Assembly (NCBI GenBank): GCA_951802195.1
Contig: OX637625.1
Location: 620,001-684,000, forward strand
DNA from: Tausonia pullulans
Taxonomy: Eukaryota; Basidiomycota; Tremellomycetes; Cystofilobasidiales; Mrakiaceae
Direction of reading: 5' to 3'
DNA length: 64,000 bases
Position numbers and translations under genes: made by a program. Positions 24,443 through 45,153 of the stretch are shown here, piece by piece. Positions within the stretch are counted from its first letter, which is position 1; each line of letters starts with the position of its first letter. The notes under the pieces are model-generated. The model searched no databases and was not told the origin of the DNA. It was given only the letters and a program-made list of their open reading frames with translations.

Positions 24443-26811
24443 CTAGCTCCGGTAGACGTGCTTGATCATGCTCTCATGGTCGCGAATCTGCGTCCAGAGT
24501 TTCCTCCACTCGAGCGGGTCGCCCTGAAGGTACAACAAAGTCCAGAGTCAGTTCTTCTGTCCTACCTCCTTTGGGACAATCATCAGTACCACGCTCACCT
24601 TGACCCTCTTCATCACCACCGCACTCCCCGTCCCGCCACCCTCTTTGACAGCCGTAACGACCAACGCCCCCTCCAACGCCTCCCCTCTCCGATCCCTCAC
24701 CGCAAACTTAATCTTGAACGCCCCCGCCTGCCCACCCCCGCCCTCCTTGACCACGGGCGGCGGCGCGTCGGGGATAGCCGCAACGATGGCGTGCAGGATC
24801 GGCAAGAGGTCGGTGGGAGATGAGAGGGAGAAGCATCGGGTGAGCTCGGGGGCGTAGATCCGGGTGCCGTTCTGGGTCTGTTGGGAGAGCATGCCGAGGG
24901 TCTGAGTGAACTGGGAGAGAGAGGGCTCGACGATCGGAGTGGTGGTGGAAGACGAGGAGCGGAAGTCTTGGGATTGCTGGGAGTCGGCCATCTCGGCGTC
25001 TTGTATGTCCTGCTGGAAGACGGCTCTTCGGGAGAGGGCAACACTGAAAAAAGCAAGGCAGAATGAGCGAATGCGCCAAGAGGTAGGGAATCAAGCGACT
25101 ATGCACCCAAGCGGGACGGAAGGCTCCGAGATCTCCATCTCGCCTTGCTCGGCAAGACGCGCGACAAGCCGACGGGCAAGCTCGGCTTGGCCCATGAGCT
25201 GACTTGGTCTATGAAACGAGATAGAGAGAAGGAGAGAGAGTGAGAGGAATCAACATGTGACGTGAGAACAGTAGATCGGAGGAAAGAGAGAGAATGCACC
25301 TCGTCTGGCACCAAGGGTGCTGCCAGAGCTGCTTCATAGAAATGCGCCGTCTTGGATCCGGATCCAGCAGTCGAAGCATGAGATCTGATCGATCCAGCGT
25401 CAGAACACAGTCTAGAAAAAAAAAAACGAGAAAAAGGGAAGGGCGACGACGGACCTCGGCAAGAACCACCTATCCGCGTCCAAGGCTCGACCTCAAGAAG
25501 CTGGCCCGTCAGGTAGGCAGTATATTCTGGTGACTCTGTTGTTGGCTCGTCCCAGGGCGTGTCTAAAACAGGGGCGATGAGCATCAATCTGGAATCGGTT
25601 GGAGACTTCAACTCACTGCCGCACAACAATGTGAACAGGACGACTCCCGCCCCCCAGATGTCTACAGGCTCGGCTGCGTAGTTTCCTGGCTCATTCAACT
25701 GGGTTTATTACGTTCAATACAAAGACCGGTCAGTTTTAAGAGAGAAAACGAGGGATGAGACCAAGACCGACCTCCGGAGCGATGTACGGCAAGCTGCCAC
25801 ATCGACCTGCGAGCTTCCGCTCTTGACCGTTCAGCTTGAACACGGAGCAGAGGCCAAAATCGGAGATCTTGAGCGTTCCTGATATCAGGGAGGCAGAAGT
25901 TAAAGCTTGAGATATGAATCGACATGAGGAGTACAACGCACCCGCCGAATCGAGCAGGAGGTTTTCGGGCTTGATATCGCGGTGGGCGATGCCGCGTGAG
26001 TGCATGTACTCCTGTGGAACCAGATGCCGAGGTTAGCATGAGTGCATCGACAGGGGCTATGTCTCCACGCACAATACCAAGGAGAAGCTGGTGGAAGTAG
26101 AAGTGGGCGAGATCATCCTCGATGCCATAGTCGGGTGCTAAAGGAGGGTGGAGAACAGCAGTCAACGAGAATCGTCGTCAACGCATCGTTGTCAGTTGAT
26201 GTCCGCTCGCACGCGCGGTTTGCCCCGCTCCTCCTCTCTCTTTTGGACAGCCCTCCCCTCTCCCCCGCTGTCCAAACAGCTTTCCACGCCCCCCTTAAAA
26301 GTCTCTCCAGAAAATCACCAATCTTGTCAAACAAATCCCCTCCGCTGGCGAGCTCCAGCAGGACAAACAGTCCCGAGTGAAAGCCGAGGGTGTTCTCCTC
26401 GACAAGCGAGGCGTCCAAGAACTCGAGAATGTTGGTGTGCTTGAGCGACCGGTGGACCTTGACCTCCTTCTCGAGCTCCTTGCGGGAGGGACGAGGGGTG
26501 CTAGCCCTTCCTCCTTGGCCTGGATCGGCGAAGAGCGCGATGACCTTGCAAGCAGCGAGGGTAGATGTTTGGCGATTCGAAGCCATATAGACGCTGGGAT
26601 GCGGAGTGGGGAGCCGTTAGCATGGACCCACGAGAGAGGGCAGAGGAGAGGCAGGCGACATGGAGCGAAGTGCGTGCTGAAGGTGGAGAGGGGAAGGGGA
26701 GGGGGAGAGGGAGGCCTGAGGGCTGACTGACGTGGAGAAGCCGCCGCCGCCGATGCGAACGCCGAGGGTATATCCCTTGACGTCCTTGTATCGGAGATGG
26801 GAGGAGGTCAT
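24443..26811 (-). CDS. CHK1: Checkpoint kinase Chk1
   Basis: Serine/threonine kinase of the DNA damage and replication checkpoint. It is split by several introns; I start at the ATG at 26811, and an in-frame ATG at 26919 is an alternative. Glycine loop [11 protein letters not shown], catalytic Lys in [25 protein letters not shown] hinge, [41 protein letters not shown], then [20 protein letters not shown] and DTPWDEPT. This match to Chk1 runs through the kinase into [20 protein letters not shown]. The C-terminal part ([20 protein letters not shown], ending in [14 protein letters not shown]) is the KA1-like regulatory domain. Convergent with NTO1, divergent from BCD1. Confidence 0.93.
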
Positions 26812-27172
26812 GGCTCGGGAGTTGGTGCTGCGTTGCGTCGATGGTGGTAGTTCGTCGCCGAACGGGGGCAGGGGGGAGGACGCGACGGGGCTCTGGGACG
26901 CGTCGCGCTGGAGGTGCACAGAGAGGTGGAGGTCTTCCCTCGACCGACGTCAGACCATTTGGCATGGCATCTTATCCAGCTGTCTCGCTGTCGGAAGCTG
27001 GCCAGGAACATCTCATCACCCCTGGCATGTCTGTACCTGCTCGGTCTGTCCTTGCGAAACAGCGATGACGACGGACAGGTGCGAAGGAGGCAGGTGCGCT
27101 TGATCAGCTTTGGAGTGATCGTCTTTCTTGCCGTTCTGCCTTCCAGCCACCACCACGTCTTCTTCCAGCATC

Positions 27173-28443
27173 ATGGCGTCCCTTGACGATCAGCCTCAGC
27201 AGCCCGTCGCATCGAGCTCGACGGCCCCGCTCTGCGCCCAGTGCAGCTCCCAGCCGGCGAAATATACCTGCCCCGGCTGCTCAACCAAGACCTGTGTATG
27301 TCCGGCCTTGCCCTGTCTTCCCCCTCCCCTTCCCTCTCTCGCTCTTCCTGACATTGCTCCATCCCCTTCATGGCGACACCAGTCTCTCCCTTGCTCTAAA
27401 GCCCACAAAGTCTCAACGACCTGCTCTGGGAAACGCAACCCAGCCTCTTACGTCCCGATGAACGCCTACTCGTACGCGTCCATGGTCTCGGACTACACAT
27501 TTCTCTCAGGCGTCGGAAGGACCCTGGACGCCGCCACTGCGGCTGTGGGGGTACCGAACGCGATGCCGCCAGGCCCTGGCAACAAAGCCGGCGGGGGAGG
27601 GAGCGCGTCGTTCAAGACGGAGGGGCTGAGGCGGCGGATGAATGAGGCGGGGCTAGGGGGCGTGAGGTTCATGCCGGAGGGCATGGAGCGGCGGAGCAAG
27701 AACCAAACGCGGTGGAATATGAAGTCAGTCCAGTGTTTCAGTTCTCGGTCTCTTTTCCTCCTCTCGGTCTCTAGGATGGCGTCCAGCAAGCTGACGCGCC
27801 CTCTCGCACGCATGTCAGGACTCAATCTCTCCTCCTCACCGTCTCCCTTTCCCCCCAACCTCCAGCAACCCGCAAAACCTTGCAGCACTCCCTCCCTCTT
27901 AGCACGACGCTTTCTTCGCTTCTCCCCAAACTCTCCCCCGCGCCCATCTCTCCGACTTACCTACTCCCGCACCCAACGTCGTCCAAGGCCAAGCCGACGT
28001 ACTACCGCCCGTTGGACGGGGGAGCGAGCTTGCAGGATGTGCTGAGAGGGAAGCAGTGGTTGGAGTGGCCGGAGTTTGAGGTTTGGGAGACGGACGTTCA
28101 CTTAGAGGGGCTGGTGTTTGTCGATGAGGAGATTGGGCAGACAAGCCGGACATGGGACGGCGAGCAGGACGGCGGTGGGGAAAGGAAGAAGATGCGGGTT
28201 TGGGGACCTCAGAAGGTCGAGGGGGAGGAGGCGCTCACCACGGAAGGAGGGGAGGAGGATGAGGAAGAAGAGAAGGCAAAAGACGAGGAGGACGTGGCAT
28301 CTCCTCTTCCGCCTTCAACAGCAGCGGCGGAGCGTGCTCAAGCCGCTGGTCTGGCAGAGGTCGCTGGGCTCGGTGGCCTGCTAGGAGGCTACGGAAGTGA
28401 TTCGGACGAGGACGACTCGGACGCAGCAGACGATATCGCATGA
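27173..28443 (+). CDS. BCD1: Box C/D snoRNA assembly factor Bcd1 (HIT zinc finger, ZNHIT6 type)
   Basis: Nuclear factor needed for box C/D snoRNP assembly and stability. Three exons, 27173-27295, 27383-27723 and 27819-28443, splice to 362 residues. The N-terminal HIT zinc finger is complete: LCAQCSSQPAKYTCPGC, TC-SLPCSKAHK, CSGKR. The family block YVPMNAYSYASMVSDYTFLS comes next, then RRSKNQTRWNMK-TQSLLLTV, where the second splice gives the family's continuation. A mixed region (PTYYRPLDGGASLQDVL...WPEFEVW) and an acidic tail follow. Other acceptors for the last exon give a poorer frame. Confidence 0.9.
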
Positions 28444-28463
28444 TAACTAGATACCGTCTCATT

Positions 28464-30221
28464 TCAAAACCCTCCGGGGACGTCAACCTTAAGCTCCTCA
28501 TCCGGGAATGCCACCGTTCCGCCCATCTCGCTCCGGACGTTGACGCGTCCGAGGCTGCCAAGCCCGGGGAGAACCTCCATCTTGGTGGTCTCCTCCGGCT
28601 GGAGCTTGCCCCTTCGGAACGCGTCCTGGCGCTTCTCGAGGTCGAAGGCCCACCTGATCGAGCGCAAGCATTAGTCAATCAGTCAGCTACGGACTGAGAT
28701 GAAGAGGGTGACGCACATGGCCGCGCCGATACGGTTGGTGATGGAGAAAACGAGGCCTATGAAGGGGATGGACTCGAGCAGGGCCGACGTGAAGCCAAAG
28801 GCGTAGTAGTCCTTGAAGAAAGACATATTGGCCCGTCAGATTTGACCCTCTCCCGCTGATCATGGACAGAGAGCGCACCCATTTCCGCTCCTCGATGAAG
28901 ATCTGGAGTGACGAATGGTGGGAATGTCAGTCTGGGGAGGCTTCATTGCAGGGATGCTGGAGACGGACCTCGATCTGCTCCGGGCTCATTTTCTTCGAAG
29001 CAAAGTACTTGAGATAACCGAGGGTATCAGCCAGTGTCAAGACTGCGGAGCCACCACTAGATTCGCAGACGCACAGGCTGGTGCAGGTACCGGGCGATAC
29101 CGAGCGCTTTCACGGCCGAGGAGATGACGAGACCAAGGAAGGGCACAAAGTTGAGGGGGAAGAGGATGCTGTTTCGACCATCACGCCGTCATCAGTTGGG
29201 GCTACTCCTTCGGTGGTGATCATTCTCAGCGTACTTACAACTTGTGGAGAACGAAGCGACCGGCCCAGCCAAAGAGCCGCTTCTCCCAGCGCGCTCGCTT
29301 GCGTGCATGTCGAGCCTCATCGACAGGAGGTTTGACCCACTCCTCAACTTTGTGTTGATATCAGCGCCTGCTCATACAAGATAAGCGTTGATGACTCACC
29401 ATAGGGACCCCAGAACTCGGCGGGCTATAAGGATAGGAGGAAGTCAAACCTCTTAGACAGCCAAATACGATTTTTGCCTTCGCTCACCTTGGCGCGAGAC
29501 TCGACCGTCTGGTTCCAGGCACGCTCCTTCGCGATCCCTGGGAAGAGTGTAGATATATCAGAGAGGGATCCATAGTGGACCAGCGTTCGTCAGGAAGAGC
29601 AGACGGACGGATGTTTTTGCTGAGGAAGAACTTGAGGATGTACCTGACGAGTTGGAAGTCGCAGATCAAGCTGTCAGTCGTCTCGCATAGCCATACTACC
29701 AGGCATAGAGACAGTACTGACCAGAACTGTGACGAGATAATGAAGATCGTGGCGTAGGCTGCGAGTGGGACGGCGTGCTTCAAAGAAGACGGCAACAAGT
29801 AGGCGTCAATCGCGCGCGTTCCAAATCTCTTTGAAAGCGAATACCCTAAACTCACCCCAAAAATGACCGTATCATCCTTGTATCTCAGGACTCGCTTGCT
29901 CCCCATGAGGAACCGCTCGACAAAGCCCAGCTGAACCCTCCATGAGACAAAGATCCAGCCGGCGCCGACGGCCGCTCCTCGGACCGTGCCATGCTTGCAC
30001 TTGGCCCAGACGGCCGAACGGAGCCTTAAATCAGTGAAAAGACGGTAGATGCCAACGATGGAGTAGGCAGGAGGGAAAGACAGGCGGTTCTCGGCTCGGA
30101 TGAGCTCGGCGGGCGTTGGGAGCGAGGTGGGCGTGATCTTGGTCGGGCGAGCGGGCACGGGAGGCGCCGTCGAGGTGGTCGCTGGACGCCGAGGGGGCAA
30201 AGGGGGAGCATTGGCGGACAT
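28464..30221 (-). CDS. EI24/Rrt8-like multi-pass membrane protein
   Basis: Predicted integral membrane protein of the EI24-related fungal family that includes yeast Rrt8 and Lds1/Lds2 (lipid droplet and spore wall linked). After a proline-rich cytosolic N-terminus come hydrophobic stretches (AAVGAGWIFVSW; HAVPLAAYATIFIISSQFW). The best conserved part is C-terminal, over two or three exons: LFPLNFVPFLGLVIS, YFASKKMSPEQIEIFIEERK, then FGFTSALLESIPFIGLVFSI and TNRIGAAMWAFDLEKRQ. The family call rests on that block, and the exact role is unknown. At least six introns. Convergent with BCD1 (only 20 bases between stops), divergent from the primase gene. Confidence 0.72.
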
Positions 30222-30616
30222 GGATGGTACAACGTGAAGTCGAGTTGACCGGAGGAATCAGTGGCTGTTGGAAGAAGGAGGCCGATCTCCTCTCCCAAGG
30301 AGATGACTGGCCACGGGCCTCCCGGATGCGCCGTGCGTCATCCGCTCCTCCCTAGGCAACCAAACGATGGCAGGTTTGCCTCATGGGCTGTTCGTGTTCG
30401 GCTTCCAGTCACATCTGGACCAGTAAAACGGGAGAAAGTAATTACTGGAAGAAGATCGGATGAAGGAGTCGCGCGGTGCTCTAACGACGGCAGACGCGTC
30501 GCGCTTTCGTCCAGTCACGTCGCGTCGAGTGAAGTCCTCCTTCAACTGCCATCCTCCCCCCGCTTCTCTCCTTCCCTCGTCTCGTCACCCGTCCACACAC
30601 CCTTGGCGGACCTCCA

Positions 30617-32744
30617 ATGATGCCCATCTCAACAGAGGAGTGAGTGGCCCGTTCGGCTCGACAGCGTTGCCCCATGTCGCTCAACCCTCCCGCCTCCTCT
30701 ACCTCAGCATGAACGCGTCCGACCCAGAGGTCATGCGCCAGTTCTACAACCGGCTGTTCCCCTGGAAGCAGCTCTTCACGTGGCTCAATCATGACCATGG
30801 TAGGTCCCTTGATCCTCGTCCCCCCGGATTTTGATTCGGCTAGTGTTGGAGGCTGGCGACTTGCCTGCCCCCTTTGTCCTCGGATGCATCCTGCTCTATC
30901 TCAACTGATGCGCCCGCCACTCGACAACAACGACCGGCAGTCCCATCCCGGCTTTTCACCCATCGAGAGTTCGCCTTCACCCTCCAGGGTGAAATCTATC
31001 TGCGGTACAACTCATTCCAGACGGCCGAGGACATGAAGAAGGAGGTTCTCCGGCTCAACCCGACGCGTTTCGAGATTGGGCCCATCTACTCAGCACGGGT
31101 GAGACCAGTCGCTGTCTCCTTACTTGCAGCAACGTCCTCCTCGAGAGTTGTAGCAGAGATTGCTGCGGATCCGCTCATAGAGACTGACGTGTCCCATTCT
31201 CACCGCACGTCCACACGACGCCACGCGTCTGCCTTTGCTTCCTTCCCAGCCTCGCGACAAGAAGACGGTCCGCCCGACGGCCTTCTCGCCGCAAAGGCGC
31301 GAGCTCGTCTTCGACATCGACATGACGGACTACGACGAGATCCGAACGTGCTGTCAGGACAAGGATATGTGCAAGCGGTGCTGGGGGTTTATCGCCGCTG
31401 CCGTGGGTGTTCTTGATGGCGCGCTGAGGAGTGAGTAGCTGGCATTCGGATCTGGGTGTTCTCGGTCTACCTCGCTGACTCCTGCCTGACTCATCCTTCC
31501 TCGTTCACAGACCAGTTCGGCTACCAGCACCTCCTCTGGGTCTATTCTGGCCGACGTGGAATTCATTGCTGGGTTTCGGACGCGGCCGCACTCGATCTGA
31601 CGGACGAGCAGCGGTCGTCGATTGTCAAGTTCCTCGAGGTCGTCAAAGGAGGCAAGGACATGGCAAAGAAGGTCAACATTCGGTACATGAAGACGTCGGA
31701 CTTGCACCCAAACCTCCAGTGCGTCCTGCTCTCGACTCTCCTGGTCGTTTGAGACCCTGCCGACTGAATCAACCTTTCCAGGGAGTGCTACGTGGAGCTT
31801 GAGCAGCGCTTCAGAGAGCTCATCCTTCAGGACCAGCGGTGCTTCAGCACGCCGGAGCAGACCGAGGTTTTGCTTTCCCTCCTCCCAGATCGGGGTCCGT
31901 AGCGCTTCCGCGACAGCCATGGTTTCCACGCTTTCTCTCCTGATCTCGGTCTTTCGTCTCAATTGCACCACCTCAGAATTGGTCAACACTCTCCGCAGCT
32001 TGTGGGAGAAGCAGCCGCACCTCTCTTCCAACCGCAAGTGGGCGACGATCGAAGAGGCGCTCAGAGACAAGGCGTCGAGACCGGATAAATCGAAGGCGTT
32101 GGAACTCAAGTGCGCCATGGAGGACATCGTCCTCCAGTACACATATCCGCGACTTGATGCCGAGGTTTCCAAGCACCGGAATCATTTGCTCAAAAGCCCG
32201 TTCTGCATCCATCCGGGGACGAGTGAGATCTCCTTTCGGCGGCTTGAGCTTCTCTTCATTCCCGCTGACCTCGCACACTCTCGCTCGCACCAGACCGCGT
32301 CTGTGTCCCCGTCGACCCAAAACGCGTCGACGATTTTGACCCGGATAAGGTCCCGACTGTCGGCAAGCTCCTCCGGGAGCTTGATACCGCCGCTGCCAAG
32401 AGGGAGCAGGAGAACGGCGGTGGGACAGCGGCTAAGATGGAGGTCGACGCTGGCGAGGCCGGCGAAGAGCGGAGATCCATACCTGGTTCGTCTCTGCCTT
32501 GGGGACTGTGTGCGATAATTCAACTGACGAATGCTCGGTTGGTAGACTGGAGGGACACCAGCATGCGACCATATGTCGAGCTCTTCGACCGACACATCCA
32601 GGGGCTGCTCCGGCAGACGAGAGAGAAGAAGCGCGGTGAGTTTTTTTTTTTAAGTAGGTGGCGCGGTAGCCTTGCATGGCACTGATGCATTGTCACGCGT
32701 CTCCTCGTCTCTTAGCGGCTGGAGCTATGTCCATGGACTTCTAG
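30617..32744 (+). CDS. PRI1: DNA primase small (catalytic) subunit
   Basis: Catalytic subunit of DNA polymerase alpha-primase, which makes RNA primers. Ten exons splice in frame (30617-30639, 30708-30799, 30941-31098, 31250-31430, 31511-31718, 31782-31894, 31977-32222, 32294-32485, 32546-32635, 32716-32744) to 443 residues. [19 protein letters not shown] opens the fold; THREFAFTL and YLRYNSFQ follow. The metal-binding aspartates are in [15 protein letters not shown]. The zinc motif is [12 protein letters not shown], and [18 protein letters not shown] is the family signature. Later come SPFCIHPGT and [15 protein letters not shown]. Length is near the family norm. The first exon is only 23 nt, so an ATG at 30709 within exon 2 is an alternative start. 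Confidence 0.95.
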
Positions 32745-32926
32745 GGTGTTGATGCTTGTATTTGATGACCGGCTGTGCACGACGTGCCGTGAGTTGTACG
32801 GTGATGGACGCGCCCTCTTCAGCATCGAGTGTTACGCGAGCGCGCTATCGTCAAGTCATGAGGATGATCGACCCGTGTGGGTTACTCTGTGTTTTCCTAA
32901 CAACGACCCAAGGTAGCGCCCCGCCC

Positions 32927-35454
32927 TTACGTCGCGCTATCTAACTCTCTCTTAACCAACCGATCAAACGCGCTCTCCTTCCATTCTCCCTCCTCCAACT
33001 CCCTGAACAACCTCGCCTCCTCTATCCCGTACCTCCCTCCACCGCCGCTCATCCCCTCGCCGGCGTCGTCAACCTCGATGGTATCGAAGACCATCTCAGC
33101 CTTGAGGAGGTGCTTGGCTGTTAGGTGCAAGGGCGGGACGACGATGGAGGACCCGGCGAGGACCGCACGGAGCTCTTGCGGGTCTGGGTCGTAGAGACGG
33201 TGTTCCAGAGAGCGGAGGATGGCGATGCCTGTTGGTTGATGAAAGTTAGCACCGGTTGGGGAGAAAAAAAAGGGTAGAAGGGGGGGGGGGATGTGAGAGA
33301 CGGACAAGTTCGGAAGATAAACGAGTCGCCGTGGAGGAAGATCTGGTCCCACACCCGACAACCAACATCGAACGATAGTTGCTCAATGAATGCCGTCCGG
33401 AACCAAGTTTCTGGGATCTGGGGAAGATTTGGGGGATGTCAGGTCAACGAGCGGTAGGAGAGCTGACAAGGTGAAAGGGCAACCGACTCACCTTAACGCC
33501 ATTGGACATCTAGTGTGAGAGGGGGCAGGCGGCGGGTGATTTAGCTATATTCCACGGCCGATGAATAGACGACGCACCATATTGTAATAGCTGCGGATTA
33601 CAAGGGAGTTTGAGGGTCAGGTCCTCCAGAGCCTCATGCCAAACGCTCCTGCTCCCGACACGCACACTTTCGGGAGCGCGTCCGCGCACAGCGTGTTAAA
33701 CACGCGATAGTAGGCCTCTCGCTCGCCGTGGTTGTTTGGGTCGTAGAAGGCTCGAAGGCAGCCAGAAGTGGAGAGCCAGTTAAGGAGTGTCTTCCACGCT
33801 GGGAATGGCGGGCAGCGAGAACGTCAGTATTATGTAAGGCTGAAAGGACATGGAAATCGATGCACCCGCTGCTGATGGCATGTTGAGGAGGAGTGTGGCG
33901 CCGAGGAGGGCAACGCCTGAGACGTAGCCGAGACCCTCATCCGATCGAGCCTGATTGCCCAATGGCAAAGGTCAAATTCGCGCGAGGCCATCATGAGCCA
34001 GCGAGAGGACTTACGACCACCCAAGCACCAAGAAACTCGCGCAGGCTTTCGTACATCGCACCTCCTTCGCGCCGGAAGAGACCGAGCCCGGGGTAGGCCT
34101 CGTCGGCGTCCCGCTCGAGCATCTGGAGAGTTGCTGCTGGGAAAGAGCCCTTTTCAAGAGCTCGTTGAAAGCGTGTGGCACAGGATTGGTAGTGAGCTGT
34201 CGCTCCAATGTCAAATTGCGTCAGCTATCATCGCTTTACGTCAACGGGTGGCCAGCGGGGGGTCAACGGCTGACAGTTGGAGAGCCCAAGCCCGTTGCCG
34301 AGGACGCGCTCCCAGAGATCGCCCCGGTACCGTGCAGGAATACCTTCCCACCAGATGTCGCGCAGCCGCTTGGAGTCCGTGGCAGCTGTCCGGGGCGAGG
34401 GGAGGATCTCGGTTGTCCAAATGGGGAGAAGACTCGCGGCGCGTTCCCGTTGGGCGGCGGCCTCTTGAAGAAGCTGCTTCTTGCGTTGTTTCTCTGCAGA
34501 CATACGATGAGGTCAACAGTTGAGCTGAGAAGGAGAAGGATGGTGACGGCTGGAACACTCACCGGCAGCAACCGAGGCCGACATCATCTTCTCCCAGGTC
34601 CGGAGGTGCGCTAGGGTCGCGTCGTCGCGTCTTCCGTCAGTCCGTCGATTCGCCCGCCCTCTTCATAACGCGAGGCGGGAGGGGGGCAAGCACTCACCCG
34701 TGTCCTCGACCCTTGGCTTCGGTGGAAGATGCTGAGGCCGCGTCTTGGAGAGGACCTCCTGTAGCTTGCTGGGGCCAGAGGTTGGTGCGTGGTGGCTGCC
34801 AGAGCCGGCAAGGGGCCGGGCGACTTTCGACACTGACAGATTGACGCCCGAGGTGGGCGTTCGTCCGTTCGTGGAGGATCCACCAGGCTCGGCTGAAAGC
34901 CTCGATACCGAAGGTAGCGACGGCGAGACGGGGAGGGGGACAGCACGCGACAGTGCTGACGGGGTTGTCGCTGTCAAGGGCCCGTTCGAGGTGCTCGCGC
35001 CACCGTTGGCGAGTTCGAGCGAACCATTCCTCACACTACCATTGGCATATGAAGGCGACCGGCTGCTCTCCCGGGCGAGGACGGCGCCGAGAGCAGAGAG
35101 GGATGACCTCTTGCTCTCGTGCTTCGCCCAGCTTCGCCGCTTGTCACGTCGCTGATCCTCGAGCGGGCCCTCAGAGCCGCCAGAGGTGCCGTTAACGACG
35201 TGTTTTGGCGGGGACGACGAGATGGCGATGGACTCGAACGGGATGGACGAGAATGAAGGCGAGGACGGCAAAGTGGGCGACCGACCTGGCAGAGGACTTG
35301 TGGATTCGGGCGGAGAGGACGCGGCAGCGGCGGCGGGATGCGATGCCGGAAAGGCGACGTCCTCGAAGGAGGTCCTATCCGTTGCCGCCGAGGTGGCCGA
35401 CGGAGAGGCCGGAGCAGACGATGGAGGGATTGACGAGGATGAGGACTCTGTCAT
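32927..35454 (-). CDS. TBC-domain protein, TBC1D12/14-like, with both catalytic fingers replaced
   Basis: The N-terminal 270 residues are Ser/Pro-rich and disordered. The TBC domain starts at RLRDIWWEGIPARYRGDLWE, as in TBC1D12/14. Normal Rab GAPs use an Arg finger in IxxDxxR and a Gln finger in YxQ. Here the first motif reads LERDADEAYPGLGLF (Glu where Arg is expected, about 34092-34130). The second reads LGYVSGVALL (Ser where Gln is expected, about 33910-33945). Both sites were read from the nucleotides and lie inside well-conserved exons. The rest of the fold continues (VWDQIFLHGDSFIFR, IAILRSLEHRLYDPDP) to the stop at 32927. I infer a non-catalytic Rab-binding protein. At least seven introns, some limits not worked out. 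Confidence 0.75.
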
Positions 35455-43336
<7,882 letters not shown>

Positions 43337-43613
43337 GGAGGGGGGCCGGATATTAATAGATCTGTGGCCTGCATTTAAATTTCTCGAGGTGAAATATGAA
43401 ACGGATGAATTACTAGTCGAGGCGAGAGAGGAGAGATGATGACAATGCGAGAGCGCACGGAGCGAAAGGGACATAGAGGTCGCACCCTTCCGCGAGGGCT
43501 GCCTGAGCGGGCGCGACCGGCCGAAGCTCTAATCCTCAACAGCAGCTCTCCATCCATCCAGCACACGCTCTCGTCTCTCCCTTGCTTTCTTCACCTTCTC
43601 CTTCTTCTCTATA

Positions 43614-44923
43614 ATGAACTGTGCGTTGCTCCGATCCTCAAGACACGCATTGGGCTCAACAGTCTTGCTCCCTTCTCCCGTCGCTGTCAGTTACCGCCGG
43701 TCAGAGCAACGAGGCCCTCCTGTCACTTGACAACATCCGGTCCACCCTCAACAGGCTCGAGGATACCATCATCTTCCGTGAGTCTGAGCCATCTAGCGAG
43801 AGAGCAGTGTCCTGCTTGTGCCCAAGACGCTGACCGACCGTCGTCTGATCCTGTCTGTCCCGGGGGCTGAATGACTCGCTCGCTCGTCCGTTGCATCCCT
43901 AGATCTCATCGAGCGCGCCCAGTTCGCGCTGAACCCGGTCACGTACGCCCAGGGTGGCTTCCCTGAGCTCACGGAGAAAGGTTTCGCGGGGTCATGGCTG
44001 GAGTGGTTCCTCAAGGAGATCGAGACCTTCCATGGTGCGTATCTGTCGTCCGGGGTTCGGCGTCGGCCGTCGGTCGGTCGCGCACCTCGCTGGCTCCTAT
44101 CGCTTGGTTGCTCGCCTGACCTGTCTACATAACGCACCGAAAAGCCAAGGCCCGTCGCTACACCTCTCCGGATGAGTACTCGTTTACCCCCCTGGACCAG
44201 TTGCCGCTCCCGATGATCGGGCCACTCGAGTACCCCTCGCTCCTCCACCCCAACACCATCAACGTCAACTCGCGGATCAAGGAGTTCTACATCAACAAGA
44301 TCGTACCTTCGATCACGAAGAGCCTCGGCGTCGAGGACGACGGCAACTATGGGTCCTCGGCCACGAGGGATGTTGAGGTCCTTCAGGCGATGAGCCGGCG
44401 TGTCCATTTCGGTTCGTCCTCTCCTCCAATACGGCGTCGCTCGTTCAACGGGGCTAACCGTTCCCCCTCCCCGTCCCCCTCCCTTGGTCCTCAGGCATGT
44501 TCGTCTCTGAATCCAAGTTCCTCTCCCTCCCGCACCTCTTTGTCCCGCACATCCTCAACCCCAATCCGGAAGCCCTCCTCGCGCTCATCACCAAGCCCGA
44601 AGTCGAGCGCGCCTTGCTCGTCCGACTCGCCAACAAGGCGAGGCTATACGGACAGGATCTCGACCCGATGGGGAAGCCTGTCGCCGAACCCGAATGGCGC
44701 GGCAAGATCAACCCGGAGGAGGTGGTGAGGCTCTATGAGGAGTACATCATTCCGCTCACGAAGGTCGTCGAGGTGCGTCAGGGTAATGATACGGTTGGGC
44801 TGATGAAGCAAGATGGCTGAAGGCTACCGTTCGAAACAACAGGTTGACTACCTCCTCACACGCCTCGACGGCGTCTCGCAGAGCCAGATCGACACATGGC
44901 TCGCCCAGAGTGAGCAGAAGTAG
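43614..44923 (+). CDS. ARO7: Chorismate mutase (eukaryotic AroQ type)
   Basis: Converts chorismate to prephenate in phenylalanine and tyrosine synthesis. Six exons splice in frame: 43614-43620, 43691-43777, 43903-44034, 44145-44411, 44495-44772 and 44843-44923, giving 283 residues, close to the yeast enzyme. The first exon is 7 nt (ATG AAC T) and joins to give [20 protein letters not shown], the expected N-terminus. Then [36 protein letters not shown] and [12 protein letters not shown]. The GMFVSESKF block matches fungal forms and carries active-site residues, while the segment before it ([20 protein letters not shown]) corresponds to the allosteric helix. Regulation by Trp and Tyr is known for the family but not shown here. 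Confidence 0.95.
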
Positions 44924-45153
44924 ATTTCTAGATGGCGACAGACGATGGCTAGCATATCGCATAATATCGTAGAAAGAACGAGAAAGTCAGACGCGACATT
45001 GGGCCGCACAAGACAAGAATAGGTGATTACCATCAGGTCGATGGGTGTGTGTGGGGGGGGGGGGGGGGGGCGGGGGGGAGGAGAATCGGAAGAACAAGGG
45101 AGAAATGAGAAAATAAAGGGAGGACACAAGGACGAACGGGCCAAACAAACTGC

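Noticed and set aside
45053-45079. Poly-G tract as a regulatory element
   Set aside because: Lies past the stop of the flavodoxin-like gene; a plain homopolymer run with nothing to support a function.
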